Below, piece by piece: positions 25,959 through 33,638 of a stretch of 64,000 nt of DNA. This DNA is from Lentzea cavernae. GTDB taxonomy: Bacteria > Actinomycetota > Actinomycetes > Mycobacteriales > Pseudonocardiaceae. Location: contig NZ_BNAR01000011.1 in assembly GCF_014653695.1 (NCBI RefSeq), positions 124,001-188,000 on the forward strand, given 5' to 3'. The notes below the pieces were generated by a model that was not told the DNA's origin, did no database searches, and saw nothing but the letters and a program-made list of their open reading frames with translations. A program made the position numbers and the translations under genes. Position 1 is the first letter of the stretch; each line of letters opens with the position of its first letter.

Positions 25959-26972
25959 TCATTCAGCCGAACCGGATGTGACCGCACCGGCCGCGGGAGC
26001 CTCCGCGTCACTGCGGATGTCGATGCGCCAGCCCGTCAGACGGGCGGCCAGGCGGGCGTTCTGCCCCTCCTTGCCGATCGCCAGCGAGAGCTGGAAGTCC
26101 GGCACCACGACACGCGCCGTCTTGGCACGCTCGTCGAGCACCCGCACCGACACAACCTTCGCTGGTGACAAAGCATTCCCGACGAAAGTGGCGGGGTCGT
26201 CCGAGTGGTCGATGATGTCGATCTTCTCGCCACCGAGCTCGTGCATGACGTTGCGCACACGGGCACCCATCGGGCCGATGCAGGCGCCCTTGGCGTTGAC
26301 TCCGGCAACCGTTGATTTCACCGCGATCTTCGAACGGTGACCTGCCTCACGTGCCACCGCGGGGATCTCCACGGTGCCGTCCGCGATCTCCGGGACCTCG
26401 AGGGCGAACAGCCGCCGCACGAGGTTCGGGTGGGTGCGCGAGAGGGCGATCTGCGGCCCGCGGGCGCCGCGGGAGACGCTCACGACGTAGCACTTGATGC
26501 GCTCGCCGTGGTTGTACTGCTCGCCCGGCACCTGCTCGGCCGGCGGCAGCACCCCCTCGGTGTCGCCCACCTGGACGACGACCATGCCGCGGGCGTTCGC
26601 ACGGGCGTCGCGCTGGACGACTCCCGCGATGATCTCGCCCTCCTTGGCCGCGAACTCGCCGAACGTGCGCTCGTGCTCCGCGTCGCGCAGGCGCTGCAGG
26701 ATGACCTGGCGCGCCGTGGTGGCCGCGATGCGGCCGAAGCCTTCGGGAGTGTCGTCCCACTCCTCCTGGACCGAGCCGTCCGGACCCAGGTCCTGCGCGA
26801 GCACGCGCACGACGCCGGACTTGCGGTCGATCTCCACGCGCGAGTGCGTGGCGTGTCCTTCGGTGTGCTTGTAGGCGGTCAGCAGTGCTGACTCGATCGC
26901 CTCCAGGACCGTCTCGAAGGGGATGTCCTTCTCACGTTCGATCGCCCTCAGGGCGGCGATGTCGACGTTCAC
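25959..26972 (-). CDS. nusA: transcription termination/antitermination protein NusA
   Basis: Protein of 337 residues, the short actinobacterial NusA. The N-terminal polymerase-binding domain begins VNVDIAALRAIEREKDIPFETVLEAIESALLTAYKHTEG. The S1 domain is at about residues 105-175 (GEIIAGVVQRDAR), then come two KH domains with GACIGPMGARVRNVMHELGGEKIDII and FQLSLAIGKEGQNARLAARLTGWRIDI. Start at GTG 26972, five bases after GGAGGAG, overlapping the rimP stop (GTGA). Order rimP-nusA-ylxR-infB is standard. Confidence 0.98.
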   Translation of the reverse strand: MNVDIAALRAIEREKDIPFETVLEAIESALLTAYKHTEGHATHSRVEIDRKSGVVRVLAQDLGPDGSVQEEWDDTPEGFGRIAATTARQVILQRLRDAEHERTFGEFAAKEGEIIAGVVQRDARANARGMVVVQVGDTEGVLPPAEQVPGEQYNHGERIKCYVVSVSRGARGPQIALSRTHPNLVRRLFALEVPEIADGTVEIPAVAREAGHRSKIAVKSTVAGVNAKGACIGPMGARVRNVMHELGGEKIDIIDHSDDPATFVGNALSPAKVVSVRVLDERAKTARVVVPDFQLSLAIGKEGQNARLAARLTGWRIDIRSDAEAPAAGAVTSGSAE

Positions 26973-27493
26973 CTCGGCTCCTCCTCCGGTGTCTTCCGAG
27001 TGAGCCGAGCCAGTTCCTCGACCGGCGGCTGCTTGAACTCGATCTCCATGACCGCGCGTTCGACGTGTCGGTACTCCACGCGCCGCAGCTCGCCCTGGTG
27101 CAGCAGCTCGACCCCGGTCTCGTCGCACTCGCCGACCCGGCCGAACCACTCGGCCTTCTCCGGCTGCTTGATCTTCACGAGACGCAGGTGCGCACGCTTC
27201 CAGTGGCGCGGACGGGTGAGCGGGCGGTCGACACCCGGCGAGGTGACCTCGAGGGTGTACGGCCCGTTGATGATGTGGTCGTGCTCGTCGAGCGCGGCGG
27301 AGACAACGCGGCTCGCCTCGGCGACCTCGTCGAGCCCGATGCCGTCCTCACCGTCCACGACGACCTTGACCAGACGGCGGCGCCCAGCCTGATTCACGTC
27401 GAGCGCGTCGAGGTCGAAGCCGGCGGCTTCGAGAGCTTCCCGCACAACGGGTGCAAGCTGCGCGGAAAGCTCTCCGCGCGGCGGGCTGGACAC
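26969..27493 (-). CDS. rimP: ribosome maturation factor RimP
   Basis: Protein of 174 residues. Typical RimP features are LAPVVREALEAAGFDLDALDVNQAGRRRLVKVVVDGEDGIGLDEVAEASRVVSAALDEHD in the N-terminal domain, then YTLEVTSPGVDRPLTRPRHWKRAHLRLVKI, the RimP signature. It is needed for 30S maturation. First gene of the rimP-nusA-ylxR-infB operon; GTG start at 27493 with AAGGAGA upstream. Confidence 0.97.
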   Translation of the reverse strand: MSSPPRGELSAQLAPVVREALEAAGFDLDALDVNQAGRRRLVKVVVDGEDGIGLDEVAEASRVVSAALDEHDHIINGPYTLEVTSPGVDRPLTRPRHWKRAHLRLVKIKQPEKAEWFGRVGECDETGVELLHQGELRRVEYRHVERAVMEIEFKQPPVEELARLTRKTPEEEPR

Positions 27494-27612
27494 GTGGTGT
27501 CTCCTTCAGTTCGAACGCATGAAAACCCCGGCCGACGCTGTTTCCGGCGGCCGTGGACGACCAGACTATCTCGTTCGCCCGGCTCCCACCGACCCGCACG
27601 GCTGCTGGCAAC

Positions 27613-28065
27613 ATGGGCCGCGTGATCTCCGAATCGGTCAGCCGCCGCCGGGTGCTGTTCGCGGTGGCAGCCGCACCGCTCGCCGTCGCGTGCACCGCAG
27701 AACCCCCGCCGCCACCGCCACCGGACCCGCTGTCGGCCCTCGCCGCGCAGGCGCGTGCGGACGCCAAGCTGGCCCAGGGACTGACGGCGGTGCCCGCCGC
27801 GGCGGAGATCGCGAAGGCCCGTGAGACGCACGCCTCACTGCTGCAGGCCGAGGTCGACCGGGAACGCCCGCCGCTGTCGTCCACGGCACCGCCCGCCCCC
27901 ACCTCACCGCCCACGCCACCGGACCCGCTGGCGGCGCTGCGGACCGCGCTCGACGAGGCCGTCCGCGAGGCCTCGGCCGTCGTCGCCTCGCTGCCCGCCC
28001 ACCGCGCCGGCCTCGTCGGCTCGGTGGCCGCGGGCTGCGCCTCGCTGCGGGAGGTGCTCGCGTGA
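27613..28065 (+). CDS. predicted lipoprotein, partner of the DUF4439 protein
   Basis: Protein of about 150 residues. The start carries a twin-arginine-like SRRRVLF followed by a hydrophobic stretch and a lipobox LAVAC, so the mature protein would be lipid-anchored at Cys27 and exported. A run of prolines follows the Cys, then a helical domain interrupted by a second Pro/Thr-rich linker. Translation may begin at ATG 27613 or GTG 27622. Its stop overlaps the GTG of the DUF4439 gene. It stands divergently from rimP, as the DUF4439 gene does in mycobacteria. Function unknown. Confidence 0.75.
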   Translation: MGRVISESVSRRRVLFAVAAAPLAVACTAEPPPPPPPDPLSALAAQARADAKLAQGLTAVPAAAEIAKARETHASLLQAEVDRERPPLSSTAPPAPTSPPTPPDPLAALRTALDEAVREASAVVASLPAHRAGLVGSVAAGCASLREVLA

Positions 28066-28493
28066 ACGTGGACGCCGTCCAGACCGCGCTCGGCACCGAG
28101 CACGCGGCGTTGTGGACCTACGGCATGGTGGCGGCGTTCCTGGGCGGCGAGCAGGCGGCCGCCGTCGCGGAGGGCGCGAACCTGCACCGGGCCCGCCGGG
28201 ACACGACCGAGCGGTGGCTGCGCGACCACACCGCCACGCCGAACCCCCCTGCGGCCGCGTACCTGCCGCCGGCGCCGGTGTCCGACGGGCCTTCCGCGCT
28301 CGCCGCGCTGGTCGCCGTCGAGCAGGACACGTGCGCCGCGTGGCGAGGTGTTCTCGAGCGGACCGACGACTCTGGGCTGCGCACGTCGGCGCTGGAGGCG
28401 TTGACGACCGCGGCCGTGCGGGCGACCCGGTGGCGCAAGGCCGCCGGCACGACCCCGGCATCGATCACGATGCCGGGTGTCGCGTCGGGCTAG
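28062..28493 (+). CDS. DUF4439 ferritin-like domain protein
   Basis: Protein of 143 residues. The first helix ALGTEHAALWTYGMVAAFL is the hallmark of DUF4439, a ferritin-like four-helix bundle, and the third helix has SALAALVAVEQDTCAAWRGVL, providing the expected second Glu. Whether it binds metal is not known. It is coupled to the lipoprotein gene by GTGA; both are probably made together and could form an exported complex. A DUF4439 gene also neighbours rimP in mycobacteria. Confidence 0.85.
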   Translation: MNVDAVQTALGTEHAALWTYGMVAAFLGGEQAAAVAEGANLHRARRDTTERWLRDHTATPNPPAAAYLPPAPVSDGPSALAALVAVEQDTCAAWRGVLERTDDSGLRTSALEALTTAAVRATRWRKAAGTTPASITMPGVASG

Positions 28494-29251
28494 TTCCCGA
28501 AGGAGGACGCGAGCCTGATCGCGTCGTTGGAGACCTTCTTCATCTCCTTGTTGTGCGCGAGCGCGTCGGCGCCCCTGGTCGGCGAGTCGGACTCGACGAT
28601 CACGACCAGCTGGTCGCGCTGCTCGGAGGCGTAGCCGCCGTTGGCCAGCGTGGTCAGCGGCGGCACGCTGATGGCCTTGTCCAGCACCAGGTCCTTGACG
28701 TTGCCGGTGCCGTCCTTCTGGGTCAGCTCCCGCAGTTGCCGGGCCTCGTCGGTCGACTTCATCTTCACCACGGACACCGACGAGTAGACGGTGCTGCCGT
28801 TCGGCAACTTGGCCGTGTAGAAGGCCCGCGTGAGCTGGACGCACGGCGTGGTCTTGAAGAACGCCTGCGTCTGGCTCGTGGCGTGGGCGGCGCAGTCGCT
28901 GTCCTTCACCGGTTCCGGCAACTCCGGCACGGTGGTGAACTCGTACTCCCCCGCGGTCTTCTGCGGTTTCGCGACCTGCTGGTCGACGGGGTCCGACGGC
29001 TGCAGCACCCACCACACGAACCCCGACACCACCGCGACGCCGACGAGCGCCAGCGCCTTGCCCACCCAGGTCGTCTTGCTCCGGGCGGCAGGCGGCGGCG
29101 GGGGCAGGGGCTGCCCCGGGCGGTTGTCCATGATCGACTGCAGCTTCATCAGCTCGTCGGCCGGGTACAACGGCGCGGTGTCGGTGGGCCTCGGTGGGAA
29201 GCGAGGCAGGTTCTGGGTCACCTCTTCAGGTGACTGGCGTGGTTCCGACAC
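28490..29251 (-). CDS. single-pass membrane protein with proline-rich N-terminus
   Basis: Protein of 253 residues, not recognised. The first ~60 residues are cytosolic and proline-rich (PGQPLPPPPPAA), one membrane segment spans about residues 63-84 (VGKALALVGVAVVSGFVWWVL), and the remaining ~165 residues form an extracytoplasmic domain. Two Cys in that domain (DSDCAAHATS and TTPCVQLTRA) could form a disulfide. The GTG start at 29251 is chosen as the first start after the upstream gene. Its 3' end overlaps the DUF4439 gene by four bases, tail to tail. Confidence 0.65.
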   Translation of the reverse strand: MSEPRQSPEEVTQNLPRFPPRPTDTAPLYPADELMKLQSIMDNRPGQPLPPPPPAARSKTTWVGKALALVGVAVVSGFVWWVLQPSDPVDQQVAKPQKTAGEYEFTTVPELPEPVKDSDCAAHATSQTQAFFKTTPCVQLTRAFYTAKLPNGSTVYSSVSVVKMKSTDEARQLRELTQKDGTGNVKDLVLDKAISVPPLTTLANGGYASEQRDQLVVIVESDSPTRGADALAHNKEMKKVSNDAIRLASSFGN

Positions 29252-29276
29252 AAGGACCCACGGTAACGGACGGCAG

Positions 29277-30230
29277 TCAGGTGAGCGCTTCGAGCACCCG
29301 ATCAACGTCCTCGATCGTGTTGTACATGTGACATGCATACCGCGTGCGACCAGCGCGGACCGAGGAAACGACACCTTCCGCGGGCGGCGCGCCGACTGAG
29401 ACGATCGCCGAGCCGTTGGGCGGCAGGCCCAGTCCGATGAGGAGGCGATCCGTCAGGCTCACGCAATGCGCGCGCACGGCATCGAGGTCCAAAGAGGCCA
29501 CCCACGGGAGCGCGACCGCCGCACCGACGTGTGAGAACCACGTCGGCGAGAGGTCGAACCGCCGTGCGTCCGGACGGAGCACCAAGTCGGTGCCGTAGTT
29601 CTCGCCCGTGCTGTACCAGTTGGCCGCCAACGGCTTGAGGGACTCCATCCGGTCCGGCCGCACCGCCATCCAGGCCGCGCCGCGCGGCGCCATCAGCCAC
29701 TTGTAGGCCACGCCGACGACGAAATCGGCCCACGCCAACGACAACGGCATCCACCCGGCGGCCTGCGACACGTCGAACAGAACCGGTTTGCCGGACGCCC
29801 TGAGCGCGTCGAGGTCCGCGATCGTCCCGTCGGCGCTCTGGACCACGCTCAGTGCGACGAGATCCGCCTCGTCCACTGTGGACACGATCTCGTGCCCGGC
29901 GGCGACGAACGGCAGGGTGACGCTCGTGAAGTCGCCGGGGTCCGCGAAGACCTTGGACCCGGCCGGGAGCGACTGCGCCACCAGCGACACGAACTGCGAC
30001 ACCGTGGCGCCACAGGCCACCGACGCCGCGGGCACCCCCACCAGCCGCCCGAACGCCTCGCGGGAGGTCTCCACGACCTCGTTGAACGTGGACGACGTGT
30101 CCTCGCCGCGCCGCCACCGCTCGTGCGACGCCATCACCGCGTCGGCGACGTGCCGCGGCGGCACCCCGATGGACGCCGTGTTCAGGTAACCCGGCTGGAC
30201 GTCGAAAACCGCTCCGAAGGCCTCACGCAT
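29277..30230 (-). CDS. class V aminotransferase-fold PLP enzyme
   Basis: Protein of 317 residues in the aminotransferase class V / cysteine desulfurase fold. It opens YLNTASIGVPPRHVADAV, as in the kynureninase/IscS-like group; FDVSQAAGWMPLSLAWADFVVGVAYKWLMAPRG contains the conserved Asp and the PLP-binding Lys (VAYKWL). The C-terminal domain is somewhat short. No active-site Cys loop typical of desulfurases is clear, so the reaction (lyase, transaminase or isomerase) cannot be assigned. The ATG start overlaps the stop of the DUF4442 gene, so the two are co-translated. Confidence 0.83.
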   Translation of the reverse strand: MREAFGAVFDVQPGYLNTASIGVPPRHVADAVMASHERWRRGEDTSSTFNEVVETSREAFGRLVGVPAASVACGATVSQFVSLVAQSLPAGSKVFADPGDFTSVTLPFVAAGHEIVSTVDEADLVALSVVQSADGTIADLDALRASGKPVLFDVSQAAGWMPLSLAWADFVVGVAYKWLMAPRGAAWMAVRPDRMESLKPLAANWYSTGENYGTDLVLRPDARRFDLSPTWFSHVGAAVALPWVASLDLDAVRAHCVSLTDRLLIGLGLPPNGSAIVSVGAPPAEGVVSSVRAGRTRYACHMYNTIEDVDRVLEALT

Positions 30231-30687
30231 GCGCGAGCTGCTTGTCGCGCTTGCGGCGCGCGTAGACCTGCTTCTTCACCCGTGCGATCACGGTCCCATC
30301 CTGCCCGACGACGTCCGTGTCGAACCAGATCAAAGCCTTCTCGCTGCCCCTGGTCCGCTCCAGCACCTGCTCGACGTGCTCGTCGGTCAGCCGGAACTCC
30401 GCGGTCACGGTGCCGCGGCCGGGGGCGACGAACTCGATCTCGCCGGCCCGGTCCCACACCACGTGCTCACCCTTGAGCTGGTTGAACAGCAACAACACCC
30501 AGAACGGGTCGGTCATCGCGAACAGCGAGCCGCCGAAGTGGGTGCCGAAGAAGTTGCGGTTCCACGGGCGCAGACGCATCCGCACACGCGCGTACCGGTA
30601 GTCCGCGGAGATCTCCTCGACGCGGATGCCGGCGAACAGGAACGGCGGCCACAGGTTCATCCCGAAGCGCAGGCGGCTTGCCTTCAT
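30223..30687 (-). CDS. DUF4442 hotdog-fold thioesterase-like protein
   Basis: Protein of 154 residues. The sequence PFLFAGIRVEEISADYRYARVRMRLRPWNRNFFGTHFGGSLFAMTDPFWVLLL fits DUF4442, a hotdog-fold family related to acyl-CoA thioesterases, with the FGGSLFAM helix lining the expected substrate pocket. The start is ATG 30687. TAACAC eight bases upstream suggests a leaderless transcript, and the odd palindrome GTGTTACAC (30696-30704) overlaps it. The glycosyltransferase gene ends 11 bases upstream, so an operon of three genes is also possible. Substrate unknown. Confidence 0.82.
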   Translation of the reverse strand: MKASRLRFGMNLWPPFLFAGIRVEEISADYRYARVRMRLRPWNRNFFGTHFGGSLFAMTDPFWVLLLFNQLKGEHVVWDRAGEIEFVAPGRGTVTAEFRLTDEHVEQVLERTRGSEKALIWFDTDVVGQDGTVIARVKKQVYARRKRDKQLAHA

Positions 30688-30698
30688 AAAAAACAGTG

Positions 30699-31652
30699 TT
30701 ACACAACTCTCCCCAGACTGGCCGCAACTTCCTCCGGCGAAGGCGTGTGACGTATCTCCCGGGCTATCTGACCAGCGGCTTCGCGGTACGACGAGTCCGC
30801 GAACAGCTGCCGCACGCCGTCCGCGATCAGCCCGGCGCTGAACGCGGACGGCCGCAGCGCCGCGCCGGCGGACACGAGCGCGTCGGCGTTGCCGAACTGG
30901 TCGGCCCCCTGCGGCAGCACCACCTGGGGCACCCCGGCGGCGAGAGCGCCCAGCATCGTGCCGCTTCCTCCGTGGTGCACGGCGACGTCCGCGTACCGGA
31001 GCACCTCCGCCTGGGGCAGCCACGGGTACACCGCCACGTTCGGCGGCAGTCTGGCGAGCTCCACGTGCGGCGCGGCCACGACCACCTGCGCCTCGGTGAG
31101 CTTGCCGAGCCCCACCACCGCCTCGGCGAGCAGCTCCCGCGTGCCGAACGCCGTGCCGAGCGTGAGGTAGATCAGCTTCCCGGCGGTGCGCACCGGCACG
31201 TCACCGGGCGGCGAGAACGGCACGGGCCGCAGCGGGATCCGGTCCTCGCGCAGGAAGGCGGGGTCCTGCAGCGAGGGCGGGCAGATGTCGAGGTGCCGCC
31301 CGCCGGTGGGCCGCACGAGGCCGATGCCGTCGGGGAACATCCGCCCGAACCCGTGCCACAGCGCGGGAAACCCGCGGCGGCGTGCCTCGGAGAAGACCTC
31401 CGGCACCGCCCACTCGCCGATCACGAGGTCGGGCAGCAGCCGCTCCAGCTCCTGCGCGATGTCCTCGGCGTAGATCTCCCCGAACACCAGCCCCGGCCGG
31501 AACGGCCGCAGCCCGAGCTTCCCGAGCACCGGGTGCATCTCCTCGCCGACCGCGAAGTGCACCTCGTGCCCCGCCTTGTGCATCGCCTGCGCCAACGGGA
31601 TCAACGGGTACGTGTGGCCGACGGTGGCCATGCTGGCGAAGAGCACGCGCAT
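30699..31652 (-). CDS. GT1-type glycosyltransferase (MGT/UGT-like)
   Basis: Protein of 317 residues. N-terminal acceptor domain starts MRVLFASMATVGHTYPLIPLAQAMHKAGHEVHFAVG; the C-terminal domain has VAVYPWLPQAEVLRYADVAVHHGGSGTMLGALAAGVPQVVLPQGADQFGNA, the nucleotide-sugar signature of glycosyltransferases of antibiotic and glycolipid pathways (HHGGSGT, then the DQFxNA motif). It is shorter than the usual ~390 residues because the acceptor domain is reduced. No biosynthetic cluster is next to it. Aglycone and sugar are unknown. Confidence 0.88.
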   Translation of the reverse strand: MRVLFASMATVGHTYPLIPLAQAMHKAGHEVHFAVGEEMHPVLGKLGLRPFRPGLVFGEIYAEDIAQELERLLPDLVIGEWAVPEVFSEARRRGFPALWHGFGRMFPDGIGLVRPTGGRHLDICPPSLQDPAFLREDRIPLRPVPFSPPGDVPVRTAGKLIYLTLGTAFGTRELLAEAVVGLGKLTEAQVVVAAPHVELARLPPNVAVYPWLPQAEVLRYADVAVHHGGSGTMLGALAAGVPQVVLPQGADQFGNADALVSAGAALRPSAFSAGLIADGVRQLFADSSYREAAGQIAREIRHTPSPEEVAASLGRVV

Positions 31653-31675
31653 GCCCGTGACGATACTGATCTCCC

Positions 31676-32233
31676 ATGGGAACCCAGCGCGAGAAGATGA
31701 TCAACGGCGAGCCCTACCTGCCGGCGGACCCCGAGCTGGACGCGGACCGGCGCCGCGGCTGGCGCGAGATGGCCCGGTTCAACGCGCACGACCCCGAGGA
31801 CCTCGACGGGATGTACGCGATCCTCAAGGGGTTCGTCGCGGAGATCGGCGAGAACTCGACGTTCATGCAGCGGCTGCAGATCGAGTACGGCTACAACACG
31901 CGCGTCGGTGCGCACAGCTTCATGAACTACGGCGGCGTCATCCTCGACTGCGGCCCGGTGACCATCGGCGACCACGTGATGATGGGCCCGAACGTGCAGC
32001 TGCTGACCGCGTTGCACCCGATCGAGGACCACGACGCGCGCATCGCGGGCTGGGAGACGACCGCGCCGATCGTCATCGGCGACAAGGTGTGGTTCGGCGG
32101 CGGCGTGATCGTGTGCCCCGGCGTGACCATCGGCAACAACACGGTCGTGGGCGCGGGCAGTGTCGTGACGCGTGATCTGCCTGCTCACGTGCTCGCGGTC
32201 GGCAACCCCGCACGGGTCGTTCGTAAGATCTGA
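31676..32233 (+). CDS. sugar O-acetyltransferase (Maa/NodL-like)
   Basis: Protein of 185 residues. The N-terminal maltose-acetyltransferase helix region (REKMINGEPYLPADPELDADRRR) is followed by a left-handed parallel beta helix with hexapeptide repeats (IGDHVMMGPNVQLL, IVIGDKVWFGGGVIVCPGVTIGNNTVVGAGSVVTRDLP). The catalytic His is in TALHPIEDHD. Such enzymes move acetyl from acetyl-CoA to sugar hydroxyls, often as detoxification. Start ATG 31676. It is divergent from the glycosyltransferase gene, and the next gene begins four bases after its stop. Confidence 0.92.
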   Translation: MGTQREKMINGEPYLPADPELDADRRRGWREMARFNAHDPEDLDGMYAILKGFVAEIGENSTFMQRLQIEYGYNTRVGAHSFMNYGGVILDCGPVTIGDHVMMGPNVQLLTALHPIEDHDARIAGWETTAPIVIGDKVWFGGGVIVCPGVTIGNNTVVGAGSVVTRDLPAHVLAVGNPARVVRKI

Positions 32234-32237
32234 GGTC

Positions 32238-32645
32238 ATGCGCAGCGAGGAGATCCAGATCCGCACCGGCTCCGACGAGGTCGTCCACGACCTGACGCGG
32301 GAGTGTGAGCGTTTCCTCGACAGCGAGGACGGCGACGGCCTGTTGCACGTGTGGGTGCCCCACGCGACGGCGGGCGTCGCCATCATCGAGACGGGCGCGG
32401 GCAGTGACGACGACCTGCTGACCGCGTTGGAGCGCATCCTGCCCCGCGACGTGAAGTGGCGGCACCGGCACGGCACCCCTGGCCACGGCCGTGACCACGT
32501 GATGCCCGCACTGGTGCCGCCTTACGCGACGATCCCGGTTCTAGGCGGTGTGCTGACGCTCGGCACGTGGCAGTCCATCTGCCTCGTCGACACCAACGTC
32601 GACAATCCCGTCCGCACGGTCCGTCTGAGCTTTCTTGCCGGCTAG
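32238..32645 (+). CDS. YjbQ/UPF0047 family protein
   Basis: Protein of 135 residues. It has the family motifs VWVPHATAGVAIIETGAGSDDDLL, RHRHGTPGHGRDHVMPALVPPYATIPVLGG and TWQSICLVDTN. YjbQ proteins have a thiamin-phosphate-synthase-like activity in vitro but no settled role. Start at ATG 32238, four bases after the acetyltransferase stop, so the two form an operon. Its last 105 bases overlap the convergent YhgE-like gene. Confidence 0.93.
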   Translation: MRSEEIQIRTGSDEVVHDLTRECERFLDSEDGDGLLHVWVPHATAGVAIIETGAGSDDDLLTALERILPRDVKWRHRHGTPGHGRDHVMPALVPPYATIPVLGGVLTLGTWQSICLVDTNVDNPVRTVRLSFLAG

Positions 32646-33521
32646 TTCGGCTTTCTTCACGGCTAGCAGCACGAGCCCCACGACCGCGATCCCGCCGAAC
32701 ACCCACCACTCGGTGCTCACGGACCCGTCGTACATGAGGCTGCGCAGGCCTTCCGCCGAGAACCGGAACGGCGTCCACGACCACAGGACCGCCCTGTAGA
32801 CCGGGTTGAGCAGCTCCGGCACCTGACCCGCGACCGCCGGCGCCATCAGGTAGAGCAGGCCGAGGACGCCCATCGCGCGGATGCCGAGGCGCTGGAACAA
32901 CCCGGCCTGCAGCAGTGCGAACGCCACGGCGACGGCGAGCAGGAACGCGAGCGCCGTCGCGTCGAACGTGACGCCCCACCAGGCCAGCAGTCCCACCGTC
33001 GAGCCGGTGATGAGCACGGCGGTGGTCAACGCCGAGAGCCATCTCAGCCTGCGGCCCTTCAACACCACGAACAGCAGTCCGGCGACCATTCCGCCGACCC
33101 ACAGCAGCGCGCTCGCGGCGAGCGGCGCCGTGCGTTCGGCGGCGGACACCGCCTGGGTCTCGACCTTCACCGGCAGCCCTGCTCCCTGCGCGACGCCGGT
33201 CAGGACCTGCTGCGCGACCTGCGTGCCGGACGGGTTGACCGCGGGGTTCAGCCGGATCGTCGCCTGGCCGGGGGCAATCTCCAGAACCCCGTAGACCTCC
33301 TTGTCCCGCAACAGGGTCCGGGCCTCGTCCGCGGACACGACCCTGACGTCGACCTCGGCCGAGCCGGCTCCGGCGACCCGTTCGGCGATCGGCGGGGGTG
33401 CCACGACGGCGAGCGGGACGTCGTGCGGGTGCGCGGTCGCCTGCACGCCGAAGGTCAGCAGCCCCAGGAGGAACGCCACCACCGCACCTGCGACGGCGGT
33501 GACCAGTGCGGTGCGCATCAT
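32541..33521 (-). CDS. YhgE/Pip-like (ABC-2 type) membrane protein
   Basis: Protein of 326 residues with one N-terminal membrane segment (residues 5-27), a ~100-residue extracytoplasmic domain (VRVVSADEARTLLRDKEVYGVLEIAPGQ) and about five C-terminal membrane segments. This layout is that of YhgE/Pip and ABC-2 permease-like proteins. Two adjacent ATGs (33521, 33518) follow GAGGAGG. About 30 polar C-terminal residues after the last membrane segment overlap the YjbQ gene in antisense and may be a recent extension. Two inverted boxes upstream (33538-33548 and 33586-33596) suggest repression by a TetR-type protein not encoded next to it. Function unknown. Confidence 0.72.
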   Translation of the reverse strand: MMRTALVTAVAGAVVAFLLGLLTFGVQATAHPHDVPLAVVAPPPIAERVAGAGSAEVDVRVVSADEARTLLRDKEVYGVLEIAPGQATIRLNPAVNPSGTQVAQQVLTGVAQGAGLPVKVETQAVSAAERTAPLAASALLWVGGMVAGLLFVVLKGRRLRWLSALTTAVLITGSTVGLLAWWGVTFDATALAFLLAVAVAFALLQAGLFQRLGIRAMGVLGLLYLMAPAVAGQVPELLNPVYRAVLWSWTPFRFSAEGLRSLMYDGSVSTEWWVFGGIAVVGLVLLAVKKAELAGKKAQTDRADGIVDVGVDEADGLPRAERQHTA

Positions 33522-33533
33522 CTGCCTCCTCAG

Positions 33534-33600
33534 TTCATCAAGCGTTGAATTTAGCGAGGACGCTACGCCTCGCCGGCTCGTGAAGTCAACGCTTGATGAA
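33534..33600. promoter_or_regulatory. paired palindromic boxes before the YhgE-like gene
   Basis: TTCATCAAGCGTTGA (33534-33548) and its exact complement (33586-33600) form a 15-base inverted repeat 37 bases apart. Each arm is itself a small palindrome, TCAA-GCG-TTGA and TCAA-CGC-TTGA. The pair lies between the divergent starts at 33521 and 33639. Two symmetric boxes 48 bases centre to centre suit two regulator dimers, possibly with DNA looping. No regulator gene is adjacent. Confidence 0.65.
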
Positions 33601-33638
33601 TTAACCCGCTGTCAGACCCACCAGGTACCGTTTCGCCC

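Noticed and set aside
31201..31704. Frame of 167 codons opposite the acetyltransferase start
   Set aside because: It is the glycosyltransferase gene in another frame, Arg/Ala-rich without motifs.
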